DNA from: a bacterium
GTDB lineage: Bacteria > Zixibacteria > MSB-5A5 > GN15 > FEB-12
Direction of reading: 5' to 3'
Assembly (NCBI GenBank): GCA_020444475.1
Contig: JAHLKV010000001.1
Location: forward strand, 124,001 to 188,000
Length of the DNA: 64,000 nt
Shown here: positions 34,697 to 43,307 of the stretch, in pieces
Layout: the number at the start of each line of letters is the position of its first letter
How positions within the stretch are numbered: position 1 is the stretch's first letter
Position numbers and translations under genes: made by a program
The notes under the pieces: model-generated
Database searches by the model: none
What the model saw: only the letters and a program-made list of their open reading frames with translations
Told to the model about the DNA's origin: nothing

Positions 34697-35074
34697 TCAG
34701 GTCGACCTGGGCGCCTTCCCCGAAGGCGCGTTGTCCTCTTCGGGGACCAGGCGGCAGTACAACCGGTGGTCCTGCTCGGCCATGGCCGTGATATGGAAGC
34801 CGGTCTCGTACCAGTCGGCCTTGGCGTTGTGGCGGGTCCAACGACTTTCGGCGTCGAAGAAGATCTCGGTCACACCGTTGACGGGATGCGGCAGCAACAG
34901 ACGGCAGAACAGGACCTGCGGGACTTTGATAGGCTCGGCGCTCATCAGCAAAAGACCGGTATCGGAGAAGTTCAGGACGCGACCGAGCGGTTCGTTGGAA
35001 TCACGATCAAAAACGACGAAATAGTCGCTGGTCCATCGACGCGGATTGTGCTGTTCCTCTGCCATGACTGTCAC
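34697..35074 (-). CDS. PilZ-domain-like protein
   Basis: RRWTSDYFVVFDRDSNEPLGRVLNFSDTGLLLMSAEPIKVPQVLFCRLLLP pattern. Confidence 0.65.
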   Translation of the reverse strand: MTVMAEEQHNPRRWTSDYFVVFDRDSNEPLGRVLNFSDTGLLLMSAEPIKVPQVLFCRLLLPHPVNGVTEIFFDAESRWTRHNAKADWYETGFHITAMAEQDHRLYCRLVPEEDNAPSGKAPRST

Positions 35075-35196
35075 CGTTTCGAGTGTCAGATTTCCAAGCC
35101 TTATGGCTAGTTATCGGTTCGGAGAGGATGCAAATTGAGACCTACCGAGCCGCTGCGGAGGTCCTGGGGCGGGCAATATGGACAGATTCAGACATA

Positions 35197-35700
35197 TCAG
35201 CCCGGTGGTTGCAGCGAGCGAGCCATTACGATGGTCTCCCGCCTGTAGGGCAGGGGGCCGATTACCGATGGGTCGACGTAGTCAAAACCACAGGACAGGT
35301 ATAGCCGGTTGGCTGCCTCGAGGACCCTGCTGGTAGCCAGGACGAGGTTCTCGGCTCCCAGGCTGCGGGCCCGTTGCACCGAAGCTTCGATCAGCTTCCT
35401 CCCCACTCCCCTCCCGCGACTCGACTCGTCGACCGCCATCTTCGCCAGCTCGTACTTCTTCTCGGTGTGCTTGAGCAAGGCACAGGTGCCGACCACCTCT
35501 CCCTGGATGCGGGCGAACATGACGCAGCCGCCGTGCCGAATGATCTGGTTTTGCGGATCGCCGAGAACAATACGATCGTACGGCTCAATCTCGAAATAGC
35601 GCTCCAGCCAGGCATAGTTCAGATCGCGAAAGTACTTCGCGAAACGGGGGCGGAAGTCGATGATTTCGATCGCCGATTCTTGTCCGAGTCGGTCCTGCAC
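35197..35700 (-). CDS. GNAT family N-acetyltransferase
   Basis: ELAKMAVDESSRGRGVGRKLIEASVQRARSLGAENLVLATS. Confidence 0.92.
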   Translation of the reverse strand: MQDRLGQESAIEIIDFRPRFAKYFRDLNYAWLERYFEIEPYDRIVLGDPQNQIIRHGGCVMFARIQGEVVGTCALLKHTEKKYELAKMAVDESSRGRGVGRKLIEASVQRARSLGAENLVLATSRVLEAANRLYLSCGFDYVDPSVIGPLPYRRETIVMARSLQPPG

Positions 35701-35815
35701 ATCTGCCTCGATTGAAATGAGATAGTCTTTCTACAGGCGAACGTGATGATAGTTCACACGCTGACGATATACAATCGCATTTTGCCTGTCGGCGGCGGCC
35801 TGTCCGGTCGAACGA

Positions 35816-35852
35816 AAAAGCCGAAGCGCCCCCTCCGGGCGCTCCGGCATCG
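35816..35852 (-). terminator. terminator of the YfiR-like gene
   Basis: GCCGAAGCGCCC-CCTCC-GGGCGCTCCGGC; minus-strand TTTTT. Confidence 0.75.
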
Positions 35853-35892
35853 TGACCGTTCGGTCTGGTACGAGACTCGTGCTCGACGGCGC

Positions 35893-36438
35893 TTAGCCTT
35901 CTTCGATAATGTGCGCCAGCTTCAGGAACTTCGAGCTGATCTTCAAACTGGCATCCTTCACCTTCGTCAGGTTGACCTCGAATTTCTCTTTTTTCTTGGC
36001 GTCGACATCGCGAATGAAGTTGACCATCACCCCGGCCTCACCGAACCCCTCGGCGTCACCGATCGTCAGGATCGACTCACTTGCGGCTTTGCCGAGTATG
36101 GTCGCCAGCGTGGCTTCATCATCGGTCGTGATAAACATCACGTGCGTGCCGGTATATTCGTCGTCCTCAGCCAGATGCTGGACTTTCGGTTTGGGCTCGA
36201 GGGCCGAGAAGTTGGCTATCTTGGCGAGTTCATCGTAGACCTTCGAATCACCAACCACCGAGATAACGATCGGCTCTCCGTCCGCAGGTCCCTGTCCTTC
36301 GGGCCAACTCACGTATTCCACTAATTTGATCAGGAGGGCTGCTTTGTATGCGGCCACTGCCTGCTCGTCTTGCTGGGCGTAGCCGGAACCGATCAGCAGT
36401 ACCGCAACCATCAAGATCGCTGCCACCGTTTTCATCAT
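35893..36438 (-). CDS. YfiR/DUF4154-family protein
   Basis: Signal peptide; YKAALLIKLVEYVSWPEG...ITIGDAEGFGEAGVMVNFI typical of YfiR/DUF4154. Confidence 0.88.
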   Translation of the reverse strand: MMKTVAAILMVAVLLIGSGYAQQDEQAVAAYKAALLIKLVEYVSWPEGQGPADGEPIVISVVGDSKVYDELAKIANFSALEPKPKVQHLAEDDEYTGTHVMFITTDDEATLATILGKAASESILTIGDAEGFGEAGVMVNFIRDVDAKKKEKFEVNLTKVKDASLKISSKFLKLAHIIEEG

Positions 36439-36769
36439 GACATCCCTTCCGCCGCCGCCGGGCGGCGACCATTAAACAGCCTGCCTTCTACCGTGAACGA
36501 ACTCCTCCCCCGATGCGGAGTCAGGACCGTTCTTGCCAAGTAATCGTCAGGGGATACGATCTGGTTAACGCCGCAGGAGCCAGGGGTTCCATCTCTGTCC
36601 ATTATTTGCGCATGAACGGGCCCAGAGAGGGCAATTGACTGACGATGTCCCGGACCGGCTTCTCAATCGGTTAAGCGTCTCGCTCCGGTGTTCGATAACT
36701 ACCCTAAGACACACATATATACATATACGAATTCAGTTTGCCGTGGGCGGGCATACGGAGGTTCTATCG

Positions 36770-38428
36770 ATGCGCTTGAGAGACTTCTCAATCGGATTTC
36801 GACTCGCGGTCGGGATTGTTGCCGCCATTACCGTTCTCCTGATCCTCACCTCGATGGTGTACTATATCTTTCAGAAGCAGAACGTCACGGACAACATGAA
36901 AGAAGAGTTCCGGCTGCTGGCAGATGTTCTTGCCGACAACAGCCGTTCAGCAGTAGAGTTCGATGACACCGAGAGTGCGACTGAGATCCTGCAGGCCCTG
37001 GCCAGAGACGAAAACGTGACGTGGGCGGCCATTACCCTCCCGGATAACTCCGTGTTTGCATCGTATCTCAGCCCGGCCGCTGCCTCCCTGCCGCCCTTAC
37101 CGCAGGAGGCGCTGACCGCACCGTACATGGATGATCGCTCCCTGACAGTCTCCAAGGGCCTGGAAAGCGGCGACAAGGAAATCGCCCGAATCTGGATTGA
37201 GACCAATCTTAACGACCTGCAGCATCGAAGTCAGGTGACCCTGATGCTCGCGATAGTGGTATCAGTGGTCGGATCGCTCATCGGGTTGTTCGTCGCCTGG
37301 CTGTCGCAGCGGACTATCACCCGACCGATCAAGATGCTCCGGGGAGCAGGAGCTTCGCTGTCACAGGGGGATATCTCGTTCGAGATCGCTTATCGGGGCA
37401 AGGACGAAGTCGGCGGACTTGCGGACGCCTTCCGGGACTTTCAGGACTATCTTCGCGAGTTGTCGCACGCCGCCCGACGGATCGCCGACAACGACCTGAC
37501 GGTTCGGGTCAAACCGCGCTCGGACAAGGACGTGCTGGGCTTGTCGTTTTCGATGATGGCGTTGAATCTCTCCGGAATGGTCCGCCAGCTCGGCGACAAC
37601 GCTTCGCAACTGGTCTCCGCGGCCAACCAGATTTCGTCCTCCTCCGAGGAAATGTCGCGAGGTGCCCAGATGCAGACCGAGCAGGTGACACAGGTAACTT
37701 CGGCCATCGAGGAGATGAGTCAGACCATCATGGAATCTTCGCAGAACGCCGGCGAAGCGACCAATGCTTCGGAGAACGCCTCGGAAGTGGCCCGCCAGGG
37801 CGGCGAGATTGTCAGTGAGACGATCCAGGAAATGCAGCAGGTCACGGCCGTGGTAAGTGCCTCCGCCGAGTCGATCCGCAAACTCGCCTCTTCCGTCAAC
37901 GAAATCGGTGAGATCGTCAACGTCATCGATGAAATCTCGGATCAGACCAACCTGCTCGCGCTCAATGCCGCGATCGAGGCTGCCCGTGCCGGTGAGCAGG
38001 GCCGGGGCTTCGCAGTGGTCGCCGATGAGGTCAGAAAGCTGGCCGAGCGGACCGGCAAGGCGACCGACGAAATCGCCGCCAAGATCAAGACCATCCAATC
38101 GGAGACTGCCGACGCGGTGTCCTCCATGGAAGCGGGCATCAACGAAGTCTCCAAGGGGCAGCAGCTCGTCGATCAGGCCGGCGACAGCCTCACCGAAATC
38201 GTCGATATCTCAAGGCGGGTGATGGAAATGGTGCGGCACATCGCGCACGCGTCGCAGGTCCAATCGAATTCCGCCGAACAGATATCTTCAAACATCCAGA
38301 CCGTGACTAACATCGCCCGCGAAACCAGCTCGGGAGCCAACCAATCGGCCGCGGCCGCCGAGGAGCTGCACCGTCAGGCTGAAGGACTGCAGCAGATGGT
38401 CGCCAGGTTCAAGGTTGTCGAGGAATAG
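36770..38428 (+). CDS. methyl-accepting chemotaxis protein
   Basis: TM-sensor-TM-HAMP; signalling hairpin [51 protein letters not shown]; start set to [10 protein letters not shown]. Confidence 0.95.
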   Translation: MRLRDFSIGFRLAVGIVAAITVLLILTSMVYYIFQKQNVTDNMKEEFRLLADVLADNSRSAVEFDDTESATEILQALARDENVTWAAITLPDNSVFASYLSPAAASLPPLPQEALTAPYMDDRSLTVSKGLESGDKEIARIWIETNLNDLQHRSQVTLMLAIVVSVVGSLIGLFVAWLSQRTITRPIKMLRGAGASLSQGDISFEIAYRGKDEVGGLADAFRDFQDYLRELSHAARRIADNDLTVRVKPRSDKDVLGLSFSMMALNLSGMVRQLGDNASQLVSAANQISSSSEEMSRGAQMQTEQVTQVTSAIEEMSQTIMESSQNAGEATNASENASEVARQGGEIVSETIQEMQQVTAVVSASAESIRKLASSVNEIGEIVNVIDEISDQTNLLALNAAIEAARAGEQGRGFAVVADEVRKLAERTGKATDEIAAKIKTIQSETADAVSSMEAGINEVSKGQQLVDQAGDSLTEIVDISRRVMEMVRHIAHASQVQSNSAEQISSNIQTVTNIARETSSGANQSAAAAEELHRQAEGLQQMVARFKVVEE

Positions 38429-38454
38429 CTCACGCTACGACGATCGCTGACAAG

Positions 38455-38487
38455 CGGCGGCGCCTTCGGGCAGCCGCCGTTTCTCTT
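38455..38487 (+). terminator. terminator after the chemotaxis gene
   Basis: CGGCGGC...GCCGCCG followed by TTTCTCTT. Confidence 0.75.
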
Positions 38488-38596
38488 GCCCCACTGACCG
38501 CTGCTCGCCGATCTACTACGTACTTGCGACTAACCGAATTTTAACAGACCTTAAACAAAACGATGTGTATCTTACGCCCCTTGAAAAGATAACAAT

Positions 38597-39175
38597 GTGA
38601 TATATATGGAGTCAGCTATGCGTACCGTATTGCCGAGTCTGGTCCTGGTCCTCGTGTTCGTGCTCGCGGTGGGGTGTTCACAAGATGAGGGAATTCAATC
38701 CGATATACACGATGGTCGCGTCAACCGTGACTGGCGGTCCCTGGTCGGGATAGACTCGATGCAGGTGTATGCTTCGGTTCACATCCTGGGGCAGGACATG
38801 GCCTCGGCCGGCGCCGGAATCGAGGATCAGCTCACACAGCGGCTGGACACCGCCGGTATCGGTATCACGCGCACCCCGTTCGTCTTTAACGCCGGCTACG
38901 TGAGTGTCTGGATTGACGGCTATCCTGCGACCGTCGGAGGTGACACCGCGAACCCCCACGTTTTCTTCAGCGCTATCATGCAACTTGACCGATATACGCA
39001 GATTCGGCATACGAAAGAGCTCCAAGACGAAGAACCGAAGCTGTCGCTGTCTACCACATGGAAGAAGTTTGGGGCGGGATCCTGCCCACTGGATTCGTTC
39101 GAAGTATACGCCGGTCGCCTGGTGGATATCTGGACGGACACGCTGCTGACGGAGCACGTCAAAGCCCAGAAATAG
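38597..39175 (+). CDS. hypothetical lipoprotein
   Basis: Lipobox LAVGC after a hydrophobic signal. Confidence 0.65.
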   Translation: MIYMESAMRTVLPSLVLVLVFVLAVGCSQDEGIQSDIHDGRVNRDWRSLVGIDSMQVYASVHILGQDMASAGAGIEDQLTQRLDTAGIGITRTPFVFNAGYVSVWIDGYPATVGGDTANPHVFFSAIMQLDRYTQIRHTKELQDEEPKLSLSTTWKKFGAGSCPLDSFEVYAGRLVDIWTDTLLTEHVKAQK

Positions 39176-39179
39176 CCGG

Positions 39180-39638
39180 TTACGGTTCGATGGCGACCAA
39201 TTCCACCTTGATGCGGTCGGGGTCTTCGAAGTACACGGCGTAATGATCCGGACCACCCGCATACGGATGGCGATCTTCGTACAAGACGGTGGCACCGCGT
39301 TTGTTCAGCTGCTGCGTGAATTCGTCGACCGCTTTGCGCGATGCCACGTAGAAGGCGAGGTGATTCAGACCGACATGGCAGCGATTGTACGAGTGTCCCT
39401 GATACTTCTCATCGATCTGTACGAAAACGAGGTAGGTCTCGCCGAGTCGGTAGCTGAACCCGCGTTCCCACTGCTGATAGAGTGAGTATCCCAGTCGCAG
39501 CAGCAGCCAGCGCCAGAATTCCTGGCTGCGTTCAATATCGCTGACATATATCTCCAGATGGTGGAGCTGGCCAATCTTCGGCCTGCGACTTCCGCCGACA
39601 ATCCTCCCCACTCGCCTGTCGTCATGTTCCAGACTCAC
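39180..39638 (-). CDS. VOC/glyoxalase family protein
   Basis: GQLHHLEIYVSDIERSQEFWRWLLLRLGY...HLAFYVASRKAVDEF...YAVYFEDPDRIKVELV. Confidence 0.92.
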   Translation of the reverse strand: MSLEHDDRRVGRIVGGSRRPKIGQLHHLEIYVSDIERSQEFWRWLLLRLGYSLYQQWERGFSYRLGETYLVFVQIDEKYQGHSYNRCHVGLNHLAFYVASRKAVDEFTQQLNKRGATVLYEDRHPYAGGPDHYAVYFEDPDRIKVELVAIEP

Positions 39639-40758
39639 AGAAAACCGCCTTCATCACCCGTACCCAGTTGTCCACCGCTATTCGCCGGCAGTCCGCACCG
39701 CTCACGCCCCGACTGCGCAGCCTTGTAAATAGTATCGGCAGGCCGCGAACATCGTTCATCTCGGCTGGAATCGTAGCCCCGTCGAAATCAGAACCGAGCG
39801 CCACGTGTTCGGCACCGACACGGTCGGCAATATAAACGAGATGATCCACGATTCTGTCAATCGGTGTCTGCGGATTGAGAGCGCCGTCGGACCGAAGATC
39901 GGCCACATGAAAGGTAACACCGATCAAACCACCGGATTTGGCAACAGCATCAATCTGCTTATCGGTCAGATTCCTTGCCGACGGGCAAAGGGTATGGACC
40001 GCTGAATGGGAGATGACCAGGGGCCTTTGACTGAGTCGGGCGACATCCCAAAACCCCCGCTCGGTGAGGTGGCTGAGGTCGATCATGATCCCCATTTCCT
40101 CACATTCCCGGACCAGCCTCTCCCCGGCGCTTGTCAGTCCCGGACCGGTGTCGGGTGTCGATGGGAAGACAAACGGGACCCCGTGACCGAACACATTCGG
40201 ACGACTCCAGACGGGACCTACTGACCGGAGTCCCAAATCGTACAGGGCGCGAAGATTGGAGAGATTCCCGGCCACCGGCTCTGCGCCTTCGAGATGAACG
40301 ACAGCACGAAAGGTGTCGTCACTCCCGATGGAGTCGAGATCCTGGCGGTTCCTAACGACCCGGAAGCGTCCTCCCGATTCAACCTCCAGAGCAAGAATGT
40401 CTTTCACCGCCCGGAGTCCGAATTCCATGGCGAACGCAGAATCAAGCGGCGGCGGCAGAGGTACTTCGTACCCCCCTTCCCGGCGGATGATCCGTTTCTC
40501 GGTGTCCCCAAACCCCTGTGGTGTCGGGGGCGTGCAAATGGCGCATATACCGCCGACCATGCCACCCCGGCGAGCCCGTGCTAAATCTACATGCTTTGAG
40601 GCCTGCTCCGAAAGAAACGGCGACATCGAGCCGGTTCCCTCAAAATACCAGTTGAAGAGGCTGTCGTTGTGACCGTCGAAGACCGGGAATTCGACTTTTT
40701 GCATCTGTTTCCGCACTCCGCAATCAGGGTTGGCCCAACATCGGTGAAAAGCCAACAA
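39622..40758 (-). CDS. membrane dipeptidase (M19 family)
   Basis: DGHNDSLFNW; MGIMIDLSHLTERGFWDVARLSQRPLVISHS; HVALGSDFDG. Confidence 0.95.
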   Translation of the reverse strand: MLAFHRCWANPDCGVRKQMQKVEFPVFDGHNDSLFNWYFEGTGSMSPFLSEQASKHVDLARARRGGMVGGICAICTPPTPQGFGDTEKRIIRREGGYEVPLPPPLDSAFAMEFGLRAVKDILALEVESGGRFRVVRNRQDLDSIGSDDTFRAVVHLEGAEPVAGNLSNLRALYDLGLRSVGPVWSRPNVFGHGVPFVFPSTPDTGPGLTSAGERLVRECEEMGIMIDLSHLTERGFWDVARLSQRPLVISHSAVHTLCPSARNLTDKQIDAVAKSGGLIGVTFHVADLRSDGALNPQTPIDRIVDHLVYIADRVGAEHVALGSDFDGATIPAEMNDVRGLPILFTRLRSRGVSGADCRRIAVDNWVRVMKAVFCESGT

Positions 40759-40968
40759 AGCGCAATTGACTTCCGTAAGTTAGTTATTCCTAACACATTT
40801 ACCGCCTTGATTGACGCCGAACATGGGCACGAAGCACTCCGCTTGGGGCGCTTATGCGGAAAAGTACACCTTCTCGTATTTCTTTTATTGACAAGACGTT
40901 GCCTAAAGTTAACAGGCACTTCGCCCGACCATATCAAAAGCACATGAAATCGCTCTTTTTGGTCTATA

Positions 40969-40986
40969 AAGTGAAAAAATTCACTT
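40969..40986. promoter_or_regulatory. palindromic putative operator upstream of cytochrome gene 1
   Basis: AAGTGAA-AAAA-TTCACTT; core GTGAA-N4-TTCAC shared with 43209-43224. Confidence 0.55.
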
Positions 40987-41094
40987 GCGCGAAGATAACA
41001 CAACATTTATCTTCGTGTCCAGATTAGCGAAAACCTGTCTTCGATCCGGCGATGAGCCGCCGATGATTGAGGCGCTTTTGTTGGGAGACGCAGC

Positions 41095-43113
41095 ATGCAC
41101 GGTCTGAATGAATCTCGCCGTCCAACCTCCACGGCCGGACATCGGCGCGGGTGGCTGCTATGTTCGGCAGTTTTCATGCTCATTATGGTCCTCCTTCTTT
41201 CCGCATCGCCGCTGGTGGCCCAGGAAGAAGATCCCGGCATTTCCGACAATTGTCTGATGTGCCACGACGGGGCCGTTAGACAGGACGAGGGCCCCGTCAT
41301 GGAGGCTCATCGCGGCTCGGTGCACGAAGGTCTGGAGTGTGTAGACTGTCACGCATCGATCGAAGAGCTGCCGCACGACGAAGACCTTCCACCGGTCCAA
41401 TGCGGTGACTGCCACGATGATGCTTCCGATGAATACAAGCGCCACGGCCGGCTCTCGTTCCCCGGCGGCGAAGACATCCCTGACTGTGCCGCCTGCCACG
41501 GCGCCCACGATATCCTCTCGTCAACCGACAAGGCCTCCCGTGTCAACCCGGTGAATCTGCCTGCCACCTGCGGTGTCTGTCACGAAGACATCGATCTCAC
41601 CCAGAAGCACGAGATCCTGTTCGGTAAGGCCGTTGACCTTTACAAGAGCTCAGTCCATGGCACGGCCTCGCTGGGCGGTGTCTATCTCGCAGCGACCTGT
41701 AATGACTGCCACTCGACTGGTGGGACGGCCCACAAGATTTATTCACCGGACCACCCGGAATCATCGATCAATCACTTCAATATTCCCAGCACCTGCGGCA
41801 AGTGCCACCATAACGTCGAACTCGACTTCTGGGAGGGCATCCACGGCAAGCTTGTTAAACGAGGTGAGACCGACGCTCCGGTGTGCACCGACTGCCACGG
41901 TGAGCACGGCATCGTCTCACCGGACAATCCGGAGTCTCGCGTCAGCCCGACCCGAGTCGCCGAAGCGACCTGCGCCCCCTGCCACGAATCGGCCCGCCTG
42001 AACGAGAAGTACGGTACCCCGGTCGGCCGGATACAGTCGTGGGTGGATTCTTATCACGGTCTCAAGAGCCGCGCCGGTGACCTCACTGTCGCCAACTGCG
42101 CCTCCTGCCACGGGGCGCACCGGATTCTCCCCCACACCGACCCGACCTCGTCGATCTATCCGGGCAACCTTAAAGAAACCTGCGGCCAGTGCCATGCCGG
42201 TATGACGGCCGAGATGGCCGCTGCGACACAGATTCACGGACAGCCCGGGGTCTCGCAGACCGAAATGGCCAACATAGTCAAGAGTATCTACATCGTCATC
42301 ATCGTGATAGTCATCGGAGTCATGATCCTCCACTGGCTGATAGACCTGCTCAAGCAGATTCGGGCCGTCAACAAACTTCCGCAGATCCGGCGAATGACCG
42401 CCAACGAAGTCTGGCAGCACACCTTCCTTATGGTGACGTTTATCGTGCTGGTGATCTCCGGCTTCTCCCTTCGATTCTACGAAGCCTGGTGGTCGCAGTG
42501 GCTGTTCGGTTGGGAAGGCGGCGCCGAACTTCGAGGTGTCATACACCGAGTCGCCGCGGTCATCTTCATGCTGACGACACTCTGGCACGTCGTCTATCTG
42601 GCCGGAAAACGTGGACGGCAGTTCGTCGCGGACATGCTCCCCGGCAAGCACGACGTGACCCAGTTCATCGAGATGATCCTCTACAATATGGGACTCAGGA
42701 AGGAACATCCGCGCTTCCGGCGCTTCAGCTACGTTGAGAAAGCCGAGTACTGGGCGCTGGTGTGGGGAACGATCGTCATGGCGCTGACCGGCATCGCGCT
42801 CTGGTACGACAACCTCGTCGTGGCCTTCCTCCCCAAAGGTGCGTTGGACGTTATACTCGTGGTTCACTACTACGAAGCCTGGCTGGCCACACTTGCGATT
42901 CTCGTCTGGCATATGTACTCGACGGTTTTCAATCCGAAGGTCTATCCTATGAATCCGTCGTGGTACACGGGCCAAATGCCGATCGACATGCTCAAGAGCG
43001 AACATCCGGAAGATCCGGCTATACTCGAGCTCGAGGGCCGACTCCCCAGGCAGGATACGGTGAAACCGGCAGCCCCGAACCAAACCGACAAGCAGAGCAA
43101 CGATACGAAGTAG
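41095..43113 (+). CDS. multiheme cytochrome c (11 CxxCH) fused to cytochrome b561-like membrane domain
   Basis: 11 CxxCH motifs counted (CLMCH, CVDCH, CGDCH, CAACH, CGVCH, CNDCH, CGKCH, CTDCH, CAPCH, CASCH, CGQCH), then a multi-TM domain with conserved His. Confidence 0.95.
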   Translation: MHGLNESRRPTSTAGHRRGWLLCSAVFMLIMVLLLSASPLVAQEEDPGISDNCLMCHDGAVRQDEGPVMEAHRGSVHEGLECVDCHASIEELPHDEDLPPVQCGDCHDDASDEYKRHGRLSFPGGEDIPDCAACHGAHDILSSTDKASRVNPVNLPATCGVCHEDIDLTQKHEILFGKAVDLYKSSVHGTASLGGVYLAATCNDCHSTGGTAHKIYSPDHPESSINHFNIPSTCGKCHHNVELDFWEGIHGKLVKRGETDAPVCTDCHGEHGIVSPDNPESRVSPTRVAEATCAPCHESARLNEKYGTPVGRIQSWVDSYHGLKSRAGDLTVANCASCHGAHRILPHTDPTSSIYPGNLKETCGQCHAGMTAEMAAATQIHGQPGVSQTEMANIVKSIYIVIIVIVIGVMILHWLIDLLKQIRAVNKLPQIRRMTANEVWQHTFLMVTFIVLVISGFSLRFYEAWWSQWLFGWEGGAELRGVIHRVAAVIFMLTTLWHVVYLAGKRGRQFVADMLPGKHDVTQFIEMILYNMGLRKEHPRFRRFSYVEKAEYWALVWGTIVMALTGIALWYDNLVVAFLPKGALDVILVVHYYEAWLATLAILVWHMYSTVFNPKVYPMNPSWYTGQMPIDMLKSEHPEDPAILELEGRLPRQDTVKPAAPNQTDKQSNDTK

Positions 43114-43208
43114 TAGTCAGAATTGACGACGGGACAACCGAACGGTTGTCCCGTTGTCTGCATAGAGAGGATAATGCGGACCGCAATTAGACAATTGAGC
43201 AGCACCTT

Positions 43209-43224
43209 CGTGAATCGATTCACG
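43209..43224. promoter_or_regulatory. palindromic putative operator upstream of cytochrome gene 2
   Basis: CGTGAATCGATTCACG perfect 16-nt palindrome; core GTGAA-N4-TTCAC. Confidence 0.55.
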
Positions 43225-43307
43225 ATATTTTGCTTGACGGGTAGAGCGACGCGGGCCACATTATCGCCGTTAGTAGCCACTAACTTCTGAATCGCGGGAA
43301 AGGGTGT

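Noticed and set aside
36520-36770. Structured-looking leader before the chemoreceptor as a c-di-GMP or other riboswitch
   Set aside because: I could not match any riboswitch consensus by eye; an Infernal/Rfam scan would be needed.
41917-43083. 388 aa antisense ORF opposite the 11-heme cytochrome (also 43317-44039, 44061-44846, 45057-45953)
   Set aside because: Low-complexity His/Asp/Val-rich products caused by codon structure of the sense multiheme genes.
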